From Mycobacteriales bacterium (GTDB lineage Bacteria > Actinomycetota > Actinomycetes > Mycobacteriales > CADCTP01): DNA of 56,320 nucleotides. The notes under the pieces were generated by a model that had not been told where the DNA came from, did not search any database, and was given only the letters and a program-made list of their open reading frames with translations. The stretch lies in NCBI GenBank assembly GCA_035995165.1, contig DASYKU010000110.1:1-56320 (forward strand), in the 5' to 3' direction. Both the position numbers and the translations under genes were made by a program. Of the stretch, positions 8,415 to 16,844 are shown in pieces. Every line of letters begins with the position of its first letter. Positions within the stretch are counted from its first letter, which is position 1.

Positions 8415-8511
8415 CTGTACTATGACGGTGTCCCGCGGGCCCCGGCCCGGGCGCTCGATCGGCTACCGACCGGATCTACGCGATGAATCGGTGAGAGGGA
8501 GCGATACCGAA

Positions 8512-9150
8512 ATGCCCAAGGAATCAAGAGCTGCCGAGCAGGTGCGGGCCTTGATCTCCGGAGGTTTCTTCGACAGCCCCTGGCATTCGTCCGACGAGAA
8601 GATCTTCCGCGCCGCCCTGGAGCTCTTCGCGGAGAAGGGCTACCACGGCACCTCGACGCGGGCGATCGCGCAACGGGCCGACATGAGCCCGGGCGCCCTC
8701 TACTCCCACTACGAGTCGAAGGGCGACATCCTCTACCGCATCGTCCGGATCACCCACGAGGGCATGCTGCGCCAGCTGCAGATCGCCATGACCCGCCAGA
8801 CCGATCCGATCGAGCGACTCCGGGACCTGGTCGCCTGCCACGTGCGTTACCACGCGGAGATGAGCATCGCCGCCCGCGTGGCGAACTACGAGTTGCACTG
8901 TCTCGACCCGGACCGGATGGCGGAGATCTCCCAGCTGCGGCAGCTGATCGAGGCGACGGTGAAGGACACGCTGCTGCTCGCCGAGGGTGCCGGGCTGGTC
9001 AAGACCGGCGACATCACGCTGGCCACGATCATGGTGATATCGCTGGGCATCGACGTCTCGCGGTGGTTCCGGCCGGACCACGGAAGCAGCCCGGACGAAC
9101 TCGCCGCGTTCTACTCCGCCCACGTCATCACCATGTTCCGGGTTCCGTAG
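8512..9150 (+). CDS. TetR/FadR-type transcriptional repressor
   Basis: 212 residues with GAGGGAG upstream of ATG 8512. The N-terminal helix-turn-helix is typical: IFRAALELFAEKGYHGTSTR, AIAQRADMSPGALYSHYESK. The C-terminal ligand domain resembles the class controlling acyl-CoA catabolism genes, whose ligands are usually acyl-CoA thioesters. It is preceded by palindrome site A, faces the racemase operon, and its last 23 bp overlap that operon's last gene. It is the first candidate for the protein that binds sites A-F; the second is the TetR at 22778. Confidence 0.9.
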   Translation: MPKESRAAEQVRALISGGFFDSPWHSSDEKIFRAALELFAEKGYHGTSTRAIAQRADMSPGALYSHYESKGDILYRIVRITHEGMLRQLQIAMTRQTDPIERLRDLVACHVRYHAEMSIAARVANYELHCLDPDRMAEISQLRQLIEATVKDTLLLAEGAGLVKTGDITLATIMVISLGIDVSRWFRPDHGSSPDELAAFYSAHVITMFRVP

Positions 9151-10276
9151 GCGGCGGTCCCAGCTCGGCGAGCACGTCCTCCGTGTCGTCGCCCGGCCGC
9201 GGCGGCCGCCGGCCGATCCGCGGGGGCGTACGGCTGAAGCGCGGTGCCGGGGCCGGCTGGACGATGCCGTCGATCGTGGTGAACGTCGCCCGGGCGGCCA
9301 GGTGCGGGTGCCGCGGGGCCTCGGCCCAGTCCAGGACCGGCTGGGCGCAGGCGTCGGAGTCGCCGACCAGCGCCGCCCACTCGTCCCTGGTCCGCGTCCG
9401 GAACAGCGCGGCCCACTCGGCCCGGTGTTGCGCCCACTCCGCCGGCGGCGGCTGCCGGAACCGGTCGTCCCGGCCGGCCCGGAAGCCGGTGCGCTCGACC
9501 AGCTCGACGTAGAACCGGTCCTCGATCGCGCCGACAGCGAGGAATCCGCCGTCCGCGCAGCCGTACACGCCGTAGTAGGGGCAGGCGCCGTCGACGACGT
9601 TGGCGCCGCGCCGGTCCGTCCACTCGCCGGTGGCCCGCAGCGCGGCGAACAGCGTCGTCAGTACGGCGGTGCCGTCGACCATCGCGGCGTCGATCACCTG
9701 GCCGCGGCCGCTGCGGGTGCGCTCCAGCAGCGCGGCGAGCACGCCGACGACGAGGAACATCGCGCCGCCGCCGTAGTCGCCGACGAGGTTGAGCGGCGGG
9801 GGCGGCGGCTCGTCGGGCCGGCCGATGGCCCACAGCGCCCCGGTGAGCGCGATGTAGTCGATGTCGTGCCCGGCGCGTGCGGCGAGCGGCCCGTCCTGGC
9901 CCCAGCCGGTCATCCGCCCGTAGACCAGCCGCGGGTTCACGGCGGCACAGTCGTCCGGTCCGAGGCCGAGACGCTCCATCACCCCCGGCCGGAAGCCCTC
10001 GACGAGTACGTCGGCGCTGCCGGCCAGGCGCAGCGCCAGGTCGCGGCCCGGCCCGGACTTCAGGTCGGCGGTCACCGAGCGCTTGCCCCGGTTGACCACG
10101 TCCAGGCGCGGGTCGGGGACCGCCGTCCCGGTGCCGGGCCGGTCCACCCGGATCACGTCCGCGCCGAGGTCGGCCAGCACCATCGTCGCGAACGGGGCCG
10201 GACCGATGCCGCCCACCTCGACCACCCGTACGCCGCTCAGCGGTCCACCCGGACCGTCCTCTGTGGACGGTGTCAC
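9128..10276 (-). CDS. mcr: Alpha-methylacyl-CoA racemase (CoA-transferase family III fold)
   Basis: 382 residues from GTG 10276, which overlaps the stop of the hydratase before it (GTGA). The start GVRVVEVGGIGPAPFATMVL and ADLGADVIRVDRPG are the CaiB/BaiF fold signature. Residues used by M. tuberculosis MCR are recognisable: His in RAGHDIDYIALTG, Asp in NLVGDYGGG, Glu in VGAIEDRFY. This favours racemase over CoA transferase. It would interconvert 2R and 2S methyl-branched acyl-CoAs so that the S form can enter beta-oxidation, which implies a methyl-branched substrate for the island. It is the last gene of the 14981-9128 operon and converges with the TetR gene. Confidence 0.87.
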   Translation of the reverse strand: MTPSTEDGPGGPLSGVRVVEVGGIGPAPFATMVLADLGADVIRVDRPGTGTAVPDPRLDVVNRGKRSVTADLKSGPGRDLALRLAGSADVLVEGFRPGVMERLGLGPDDCAAVNPRLVYGRMTGWGQDGPLAARAGHDIDYIALTGALWAIGRPDEPPPPPLNLVGDYGGGAMFLVVGVLAALLERTRSGRGQVIDAAMVDGTAVLTTLFAALRATGEWTDRRGANVVDGACPYYGVYGCADGGFLAVGAIEDRFYVELVERTGFRAGRDDRFRQPPPAEWAQHRAEWAALFRTRTRDEWAALVGDSDACAQPVLDWAEAPRHPHLAARATFTTIDGIVQPAPAPRFSRTPPRIGRRPPRPGDDTEDVLAELGPPPTEPGTW

Positions 10277-11064
10277 CGGGCACGCCAGACCGGGGCGCGC
10301 TTCTCCGCGAACGCCGCGAGCCCCTCCCGGGTGTCCTCGGTCCGCAGCATCTCCGCCGCCAGCCGGAGCGAGCGCTCCCAGGCCGCGGCCTCCCCGGGCA
10401 CCCCGTCGGGGTCGAGCCCGAGCGCGATCGTCTTGCTCGCCCGGACGGCGAGCGGCGCGTTCCGGCCGATCCGCTCGGCCAGCTCCAGCGCCGCCGGCAG
10501 CACCTCCGCCGCCGGGACGACCCGGTTGACCAGCCCCATCTCCAGGGCCCGCGCGGCCGGGACCGGCTCGCCGGTCAGGATGAGCTCCATGGCCAGCTTG
10601 CGGGGTACCTGGTCGGGCAGCCGGAAGACCCCGCCCGCGGCGGCGATGAGACCGCGGCGGACCTCGGGCAGCCCGAACGACGCCTCCTGCGAGGCCACCG
10701 CCAGGTCGCTCGCCAGCACGAGCTCGGTCCCGCCGCCGAGCGCGAAGCCGTTCACCGCCGCGATCGTCGGGGTCGCGACCGGGTGCGAGACCCACCCGGC
10801 GAAGCCCCACGCGGCCCGCGGGCCGTCGGCCGGCTTGACCGGCTCACCGCGGGCGACGGCCTTCAGATCGGCGCCGGCGCAGAACGAGAGCCGGCCCGCG
10901 CCGGTCAGCACGATCGCCCGGATCTCCGGGTCGCGGTCGGCCGCCTCCAGCGCGTCGCCGAGCGCGACCGACACCGCCAGGTCGACGGCGTTGCGCGCCT
11001 CGGGCCGGTTGATCGTGAGCACGACCGTGTGGCCGTGCCGCTCACTGAGTACGACAGGCGTCAT
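10273..11064 (-). CDS. Enoyl-CoA hydratase/isomerase family protein
   Basis: 263 residues, the usual crotonase length, from ATG 11064 (ATGA overlap with the previous gene). Oxyanion-hole segments are present: TGAGRLSFCAGADLKAV and NGFALGGGTELVLASDLAV. The second catalytic-Glu region reads GLPEVRRGLIAAAGGVFRLP. It likely hydrates a trans-2-enoyl-CoA in beta-oxidation. It is the fifth gene of the operon beginning with the thiolase. Confidence 0.9.
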   Translation of the reverse strand: MTPVVLSERHGHTVVLTINRPEARNAVDLAVSVALGDALEAADRDPEIRAIVLTGAGRLSFCAGADLKAVARGEPVKPADGPRAAWGFAGWVSHPVATPTIAAVNGFALGGGTELVLASDLAVASQEASFGLPEVRRGLIAAAGGVFRLPDQVPRKLAMELILTGEPVPAARALEMGLVNRVVPAAEVLPAALELAERIGRNAPLAVRASKTIALGLDPDGVPGEAAAWERSLRLAAEMLRTEDTREGLAAFAEKRAPVWRAR

Positions 11065-12074
11065 CGCGGTGCGAGTCCTCTCAGCGCGGCCGTCAGCGCG
11101 ACCGTCGTCGCGGGTTCGTCCAGCCCGGTCACGGCGACCTGGAGGACCAGCTCCCGGACGCCGCTGCGGGCCAGCGACTCCTCGATCCGCCCCACCTGGT
11201 CGCGGCCCTCGGCGGCGGTCCCGGCGATGCAGTAGTCCTCGACCATCTCCTCCGGTACGTCCCGGGCGAGCCGTTCCCAGTCGGGACCGATCTCCCGGAA
11301 CCGGGCCGCCACCACGGCGGGGACCTGCTCCCACGGCGAGCCTTCGAGGCGGCGCCCGTAGCTGGGCGTGGACAGGTAGAACGCGAGCGTGCGGCGGGCC
11401 GTGTCGCGGGCCTGGCCGCCGTCGTCGGAGATCGCGGTGATCACCCATTGGCTCAGCCACAGGTCCGCCGGGTCCGCGGCGGCCAGCGCGGCGCGGACCT
11501 GCTGCTGGCCCTGCTCGCTCGCCGCCAGCGGGTGCAGCAGGATGCCGTCGGTCCAGGCCGCGGCGCCGGCCATCATCGCGGCGTTGAAGCCGGAGCCGTA
11601 GACCGGCAGCGGCGGCAGCCCGGCGAGCCGGGCCTTGCTGTCGACGCCGTCGACCTCCACGTCGTAGAACGCGCCGTGGAACGACACCAGTCCGGTCGAG
11701 GCCTCGAGGACCCGGATGACCGCCACGGTCTCCCGCAGCCGGGCCACCGGCTTCTCGTCCCGGATGCCGAACCACCGCCAGCGCATGCCCTTCGTGCCGG
11801 CTCCGAGGCCGAGGGCGAAGCGGCCGCCGGTGGCCTCCTGCAGGTCGAGGGCCGCGGCGGCCAGCGCCAGCGGATGCCGGGTGAAGCCGTACGCGATGCC
11901 GGTCCCGACCCGCAGCGTCGTGGTGGCCGCGGCGATCACGCCGCAGCGGACGAGCGCGTCCCGCCCGGGGAACTCGGTGGTCCAGGCCCGGTCGAAACCC
12001 GACGCCTCGGCCAGCCGGGCCAGCTCGGGCAGCGGTTTCAGGTGCGGGGTGGCGAAGACGATCGATCTCTGCAC
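11061..12074 (-). CDS. LLM-class flavin-dependent (probably F420) oxidoreductase
   Basis: 337 residues from GTG 12074 with GAGGAGG nine bases upstream. The luciferase-like TIM-barrel pattern is clear: GFDRAWTTEFPGRDALVRCG, TTTLRVGTGIAYGFTRHPLA, and GRFALGLGAGTKGMRWRWFG. Actinobacterial members usually use coenzyme F420, or FMN as monooxygenases. In a CoA-catabolic operon it may desaturate, reduce or hydroxylate an acyl-CoA, which is inference. A second LLM gene in the island (26272) is only distantly similar. Confidence 0.85.
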   Translation of the reverse strand: MQRSIVFATPHLKPLPELARLAEASGFDRAWTTEFPGRDALVRCGVIAAATTTLRVGTGIAYGFTRHPLALAAAALDLQEATGGRFALGLGAGTKGMRWRWFGIRDEKPVARLRETVAVIRVLEASTGLVSFHGAFYDVEVDGVDSKARLAGLPPLPVYGSGFNAAMMAGAAAWTDGILLHPLAASEQGQQQVRAALAAADPADLWLSQWVITAISDDGGQARDTARRTLAFYLSTPSYGRRLEGSPWEQVPAVVAARFREIGPDWERLARDVPEEMVEDYCIAGTAAEGRDQVGRIEESLARSGVRELVLQVAVTGLDEPATTVALTAALRGLAPR

Positions 12075-12088
12075 GGCCGTCGGCCTCC

Positions 12089-12934
12089 TCACTGCAGGGC
12101 GTCGAGACCGGCCTGGTGCTCGCCCGCGCCGAAGGCGCGGATCGTCTCCTTCAGGCCGTCCCGCAGGATCATCTCGTTGAGGTACCGGACGCTCCTCGTC
12201 CCGTGCAGGAAGGCGTCGGTCTCCGCACCGAGCGGCATGATCGTGCTCCAGCCGGCGATGTCGGCGGCCCGGTTCACCGCCGCCTTCTTGATCGACAGCA
12301 CGTCCGGCGGGGTCAGCGCGATCCGGTGGCCGAGCGCCCGGACGTCGTCGAACACCTCGTCGTCCGGGACGGCGTAGTTGGCCCAGCCCCACTCGGCGGC
12401 GGTGGCGCCGCTGATCCGCTGGCCGCCCTGGAACGAGAGCTGCTTGGCCCGCTTGGGCCCGACGAGCGGCACCCACATCGGGCTGACGTAGCCGCCGCCG
12501 ACCGGGATGCTGGGCACCCCGATCTGGGCGTTCTCGCCGACCACGGTCAGGTCGCAGAGGGTGGCGAGCTGGGTGCCGCCGGCCATGCAGTAGCCGTGCA
12601 CGGCGGCGATGACCGGCTTCGGGTGCCGCCACGCCTTCATGAAGATCTCGACGTTGCGCTCGAGCCGGCGCCGGTCCTCGACCACCGATCGGTGGGCCAG
12701 GCCGGCGATCTCCTCCTCGTCCCGCTCGATGTCGTAGCCCGCGCAGAAGGCCCGGCCGGCCCCGCGGATCGCGATCACCCGCGTCGCCCGGTCGGTGGCC
12801 AGGTGGTCCAGGGCCGCGTCGAGGCCGTCGAGCAGAGCCCCGTTCATCGCGTTCAGCCGCTGCGGGCGGTCCAGGATCAGCCAGGTGAGCGGACCGTCCG
12901 CCTCCAGCCGGATGTGCGGGAACTCCTGTGCCAC
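12089..12934 (-). CDS. Enoyl-CoA hydratase/isomerase family protein
   Basis: 281 residues from GTG 12934, chosen because AGGAGG lies eight bases upstream; GTG 12964, which overlaps the preceding stop, is an alternative that adds ten residues. Crotonase motifs are GAGRAFCAGYDIERDEEE and VHGYCMAGGTQLATLCDLTV. The tyrosine in CAGYD and the C-terminal region PMWVPLVGPKRAKQLSF are distinctive of a subgroup seen in steroid and terpenoid clusters. It acts on an enoyl-CoA as hydratase or isomerase. Confidence 0.88.
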   Translation of the reverse strand: MAQEFPHIRLEADGPLTWLILDRPQRLNAMNGALLDGLDAALDHLATDRATRVIAIRGAGRAFCAGYDIERDEEEIAGLAHRSVVEDRRRLERNVEIFMKAWRHPKPVIAAVHGYCMAGGTQLATLCDLTVVGENAQIGVPSIPVGGGYVSPMWVPLVGPKRAKQLSFQGGQRISGATAAEWGWANYAVPDDEVFDDVRALGHRIALTPPDVLSIKKAAVNRAADIAGWSTIMPLGAETDAFLHGTRSVRYLNEMILRDGLKETIRAFGAGEHQAGLDALQ

Positions 12935-12960
12935 GGCGTCGTCCTCCTGCGTTCTCGGGG

Positions 12961-13794
12961 TCACCAGGTGAAGAAGCCCGCGCCGGACTTCTGGCCGAGG
13001 CGTCCCTCCGCGACCATCCGCTCCAGCAGCGGCGGCGGGGCGAACCGGTCGCCGTAGACGGTCGCGAGGTAGCGGGCGATGTCCAGGCGGACGTCCAGCC
13101 CGACGAGGTCGGTCAGCCGCAGCGGTCCCATCGGGTGCCCGTAGCCGCCGGTCATCGACCGGTCGATGTCCTCGGCCGTGGCGATGCCGGACTCGAGGAT
13201 CCGGATCGCCTCCAGGCCCAGCAGGACGCCGAGCCGGCTGGTGGCGAAGCCCGGCGAGTCCCGTACGGTGATCGCCTCCTTGCCGATCGCGCGCACGATG
13301 TCGAGGGCCTGCCGCAGCGCCGGATCACCCGTCGCGGGGGCGACGACGATCTCGACGAGCTGCTTGGCCCACACCGGGTTGAAGAAGTGGAAGCCGAGGA
13401 CGCGGTCCGGGTGCCGGAGCGGGCGGCTCAGCTCCTCGATGGACAGCGAGCTGGTGTTGGACCCCAGCAGGATCGGATTGCGACCCTCGATCTCGCGCAG
13501 CACCTCGTGCTTGAGGGCGAGCCGCTCGGGCGCGGACTCGATGACGACGTCCGCGCCGGCCGGGAGGTCGCCGATCCGCGGCACCAGCCGGAAGCAGTCC
13601 CGGGCCCGCTGAGCGTCCACTTCGGACAGTTTGCCGCGGCGTACGCCGTCCTGGACCACGGCTCCGAACCGGACCGCGGCCCGGTCGCGCGCCGCCTCGT
13701 CCGGCTCGCAGGCGACGACCGGGATGCCGCGGACGGCGAAGGCGTGGGCGATGCCGAGACCCATCGAGCCGACCCCGACCACCCCGGCGATCAT
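12961..13794 (-). CDS. 3-hydroxyacyl-CoA dehydrogenase
   Basis: 277 residues, matching stand-alone HADH (~280). The NAD Rossmann motif is VVGVGSMGLGIAHAFAVRG at the N-terminus. The catalytic-region signature is LLGSNTSSLSIEELSRPLRH, RVLGFHFFNPV (catalytic His). The C-terminal domain starts SPGFATSRLGVLLGLEAIRI. It oxidises L-3-hydroxyacyl-CoA to 3-oxoacyl-CoA with NAD+. Its ATG overlaps the thiolase stop (ATGA), so product and next-step enzyme are coupled. Confidence 0.93.
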   Translation of the reverse strand: MIAGVVGVGSMGLGIAHAFAVRGIPVVACEPDEAARDRAAVRFGAVVQDGVRRGKLSEVDAQRARDCFRLVPRIGDLPAGADVVIESAPERLALKHEVLREIEGRNPILLGSNTSSLSIEELSRPLRHPDRVLGFHFFNPVWAKQLVEIVVAPATGDPALRQALDIVRAIGKEAITVRDSPGFATSRLGVLLGLEAIRILESGIATAEDIDRSMTGGYGHPMGPLRLTDLVGLDVRLDIARYLATVYGDRFAPPPLLERMVAEGRLGQKSGAGFFTW

Positions 13795-14981
13795 TCGGCC
13801 AGCTCCACGGCCACCGCGATGCCCTGGCCGACCCCGATGCACATCGTCGCGATCCCGCGCCGGCTGCCCTCGCACCGCATGCGGGAGACCAGGGTCATGA
13901 GCAGCCGGGCACCGGAGGCGCCGAGCGGGTGCCCGATCGCGATGGCCCCGCCCCAGGCGTTGACCCGGTTCGGCTTCCACTCCAGCTCCTCGATGCACGC
14001 GACCGCCTGGGCGGCGAAGGCCTCGGTGAGCTCGATGGTGCCGACGCTGGCGTGGTCCCAGCCGATCTTGGCCAGCAGCCGGCGGGTCGCGGTGACCGGG
14101 CCGTCCAGCGCGTCGGGGTGCACCCCGACCGAGACGGCACCGGCGATGCGGCCCAGCGGGGTGAGACCGAGGCGTCGTACGGCCTGCGGGCCGGCGAGCA
14201 GGATGGCGGCCGCGCCGTCGTTCATCGGCGAGGAGTTGCCGGCGGTGACCGTGCCGCCGGGCCGGAACGCGGGCCGCAGCCGGGCCAGCGACTCCGGGTC
14301 CGCGGCCGGCCGGATGCTCTCGTCGCGGGTCAGCAGCGCCAGGCCGTCCGGGTCGCGACCGGGGATCGTGTCGGCGTCGAAGCTGCCGCCGTCCCAGGCC
14401 CGGGCGGCGAGCTCGTGGCTGCGGGCGGCGTACTCGTCCTGCCGGGCCCGGGAGACGCCGTACCGCTCGGCGGTCAGCTCCGCGCACTCGCCGAGGGTCA
14501 GCGCGCCGTACCGCTGCGCCCAGCGCGGATTGACGCCCCGCCATCCCAGCCGGCTGTCGTACAGCTCCTGCGTACGCGGGTAGGCCCGATCGGGGCGCGG
14601 CAGGATGAACGGGGCCCGGCTCATCGACTCCGAGCCCCCGGCGATGCAGAGGTCGACGTCGCCGGAGCGGATGGCCCGGGAGGCGGTCGCCGCCGCCTCC
14701 AGACCCGAGCCGCAGAGCCGGTTGACCGTGTAGCCGGCGGTGCCCTCCGGCATCCCGGCCAGCAGGGCGGCGGTCCGCCCGACGTTGCGGGAGTCGTCCC
14801 CGGCCTGGTTGGTCGCGCCCCACACGACGTCGTCGACCTTGTCCGGCGGCAGTTGCGGGTTGCGGGCCAGCAGCTCGGCGATCGCCGAGGCGGCGAGGTC
14901 GTCGGCGCGGACGCCGGCCAGGGCACCGCCGGCCTTGCCGAACACCGTACGGACGCCGTCGATGAAGTACGCGTCTGCCAT
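13791..14981 (-). CDS. Thiolase (acetyl-CoA C-acyltransferase)
   Basis: 396 residues from ATG 14981; the frame is open to 15029, but family members begin at this position. The nucleophile is Cys90 in NRLCGSGLEAA. The active-site His is in GGAIAIGHPLGASGAR and the second Cys in CIGVGQGIAV, the full thiolase II set. It cleaves 3-oxoacyl-CoA with CoA. It is the first gene of the minus-strand operon 14981-9128 (thiolase, HADH, hydratase, LLM, hydratase, racemase); palindrome site B sits about 60 bp upstream. Confidence 0.94.
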   Translation of the reverse strand: MADAYFIDGVRTVFGKAGGALAGVRADDLAASAIAELLARNPQLPPDKVDDVVWGATNQAGDDSRNVGRTAALLAGMPEGTAGYTVNRLCGSGLEAAATASRAIRSGDVDLCIAGGSESMSRAPFILPRPDRAYPRTQELYDSRLGWRGVNPRWAQRYGALTLGECAELTAERYGVSRARQDEYAARSHELAARAWDGGSFDADTIPGRDPDGLALLTRDESIRPAADPESLARLRPAFRPGGTVTAGNSSPMNDGAAAILLAGPQAVRRLGLTPLGRIAGAVSVGVHPDALDGPVTATRRLLAKIGWDHASVGTIELTEAFAAQAVACIEELEWKPNRVNAWGGAIAIGHPLGASGARLLMTLVSRMRCEGSRRGIATMCIGVGQGIAVAVELAE

Positions 14982-15039
14982 GGGCCACAGATCCCGGGGT
15001 TGGGTGGTCGGCGCCACATCATCAGGCACCGACCATGAA

Positions 15040-15057
15040 AACTAACGTACGTTCGCT
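15040..15057. promoter_or_regulatory. Operator-like palindrome, site B
   Basis: AACTAACGTACGTTCGCT: the halves AACTAACGT and (reverse complement) AGCGAACGT differ at two of nine positions. It lies 59 bp upstream of the thiolase start in the 262-bp divergent gap with the Liv transporter operon, on the thiolase side. Confidence 0.6.
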
Positions 15058-15161
15058 CTACTCGCAATGAGCCCGCGTGTGCTCCGTCTGGCCCTGCTGA
15101 CCTGCGCGGTAATGAGTCCTTGACAACGCGGACCGGTGTCGGCAATCCTCTCCAGGCACAG

Positions 15162-15179
15162 AGCGGACGCTCGTTCGCT
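15162..15179. promoter_or_regulatory. Operator-like palindrome, site C
   Basis: AGCGGACGCTCGTTCGCT: the halves AGCGGACGC and AGCGAACGA agree at seven of nine positions. It lies 65 bp upstream of the LivG-type ATPase start, on the transporter side of the divergent gap. Together, sites B and C would place both operons under the same repressor. Confidence 0.6.
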
Positions 15180-15243
15180 TAACTCTTCCCAAGCCACATC
15201 GGATCAGCGATGTCACTTCGAGCGACAGACGGGAAGCGCCGCT

Positions 15244-16041
15244 GTGCCGACCACCGGAGAGCTCGACACCGCACCCGGGGACACCTCGGTGGTGCTGGTC
15301 GGCGTCGTCAAGGCGTTCGGCGCGTTCCGGGCGGTCAACGACGTCAGCCTGTCGTTCCGGGCCCGCGAGACGGTCGGCGTCGTCGGGCCGAACGGGGCCG
15401 GTAAGACGACCCTCTTCGGCCTCATCTCCGGTGCGCACCGGGTCACCTCGGGCCGGGTCCAGCTCCGCGGGGTCGACGTCACCCGGCTCGGGCCGCTGCG
15501 GCGGGCCCGCAAGGGGGTGTCCCGGACCTTCCAGACCGCCCGCGTCTTCCCGGCCCTGACCGTCCGGGAACACCTGGTGCTGACCCTGCCGGAATGCCGC
15601 GACCGGCGGTTCGCCTGGGCGCGGTCCCGCACGGCGCTCCCGGCGGGGGTCGAGGACCGCATCGACGCGGTCGCCGCCGACTACGGGCTGGACGGCGTCC
15701 TGGGGGAGCCGGCCGCGAGCCTGCCGCAGGCCCAGCGCAAGATCCTCGACCTGGCCATGGCCCTGCTGGGCGACCCGGACGTGCTGCTGCTGGACGAGCC
15801 GACCGCGGGGGTCGCCAGCGACGACCTCGCCGTCATCCAGAGCCTGCTCGCCGACCTGCGCCGACGGCACCCGGACATGACCGTCATCCTGTCCTCGCAC
15901 GACGCCGACCTCATCGCCCGGCTGTGCTCGCGGATCGTCGTGCTGGTGCGGGGCGAGGTCCTGGCCGACGGCCCGACCGAGGAGATCGTCCAGGACGAGC
16001 GGGTCCGCGCGGCGTACTTCGGGGACGTGCTCGATGTCTGA
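15244..16041 (+). CDS. livG: Branched-chain-type ABC transporter ATP-binding protein (LivG-like)
   Basis: 265 residues from GTG 15244 (GGGAAG upstream). Walker A is GPNGAGKTTLFGLI; the signature region reads LPQAQRKILDLAMALLGDP, as in LivG proteins rather than a canonical LSGGQ; Walker B is VLLLDEPTAGV; the H-loop is ILSSHDADLI. It energises the importer together with the LivF-like protein, whose start overlaps this stop by 8 bp. It is the first gene of the plus-strand operon 15244-23398. Confidence 0.92.
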   Translation: MPTTGELDTAPGDTSVVLVGVVKAFGAFRAVNDVSLSFRARETVGVVGPNGAGKTTLFGLISGAHRVTSGRVQLRGVDVTRLGPLRRARKGVSRTFQTARVFPALTVREHLVLTLPECRDRRFAWARSRTALPAGVEDRIDAVAADYGLDGVLGEPAASLPQAQRKILDLAMALLGDPDVLLLDEPTAGVASDDLAVIQSLLADLRRRHPDMTVILSSHDADLIARLCSRIVVLVRGEVLADGPTEEIVQDERVRAAYFGDVLDV

Positions 16042-16792
16042 GGGCACCGGCGGCGCGCTGCTCGCGGTCGAGGACCTGCAGGCCTGGTACGGCCGGGCGC
16101 AGGTCCTTTTCGGAGTGTCGCTCGAGGTCGCGCCCGGGCAGATCGTCGGGCTGGTCGGGCGCAACGGGGCCGGCAAGACCTCCCTGCTGCGGTCGATCAT
16201 GGCGGCCGGGATCAGCCGGGCCGGCCGGATCTCGCTCGCCGGGCGCGACGTCTCGTCGCTGCCCACCGAACGGCTGGCCCGGGCCGGGATCGCCTGGGTA
16301 CCCGACGACCGCCGCATTCTCGCCGGCCTGACCGTCCGGCAGAACCTGGAGATGGCCCGCAACGCCGCCGTCGGCCGGACCGCGATCCCGGTCCGCGAGC
16401 TGTGCGACACCTTCCCGATGCTCGGCGAGCTGCTCGGCAAGCACGGCGACGAGCTCAGCGGCGGCCAGCAGCAGATGATCGCGATCGCCCGCGGGCTGGC
16501 CACCCGGCCGCGGGCGCTGCTGCTGGACGAGCCGACCGAGGGGCTGGCCCCGCTGGTCGTGCAGGAGCTCATCGCCGTCATCAAGGAGATCCCGCGGTCC
16601 TTCGGCGTCGGCGTCCTGCTGGTCGAGGAGAACCTGCGGGCCGCCGCCGCGCTGTGCACCGACGTCTGCGCGCTGAAGCTCGGCCACGTCGCCTACCGCG
16701 GGCCCTTCGAGCAGCTGATGAACGACCGTGCCGCGCTCGACCGGATCCTCGCCCTGGCCAGTACCTCCGAGCTGGAGGAGATCGACGGCTGA
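16034..16792 (+). CDS. livF: Branched-chain-type ABC transporter ATP-binding protein (LivF-like)
   Basis: 252 residues. Walker A GRNGAGKTSLLRSI, signature ELSGGQQQMIAIARGL, Walker B LLLDEPTEGLAPLVVQEL and the switch segment VLLVEENL match LivF. It forms the ATPase pair with the preceding gene on the cytoplasmic face of the importer. The operon continues with the binding protein 52 bp downstream. Confidence 0.93.
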   Translation: MSEGTGGALLAVEDLQAWYGRAQVLFGVSLEVAPGQIVGLVGRNGAGKTSLLRSIMAAGISRAGRISLAGRDVSSLPTERLARAGIAWVPDDRRILAGLTVRQNLEMARNAAVGRTAIPVRELCDTFPMLGELLGKHGDELSGGQQQMIAIARGLATRPRALLLDEPTEGLAPLVVQELIAVIKEIPRSFGVGVLLVEENLRAAAALCTDVCALKLGHVAYRGPFEQLMNDRAALDRILALASTSELEEIDG

Positions 16793-16844
16793 GCTCGCTC
16801 GGCCGCTCCACGATGCCCGTCCGCCATTCCCGAAGGGAAACTCC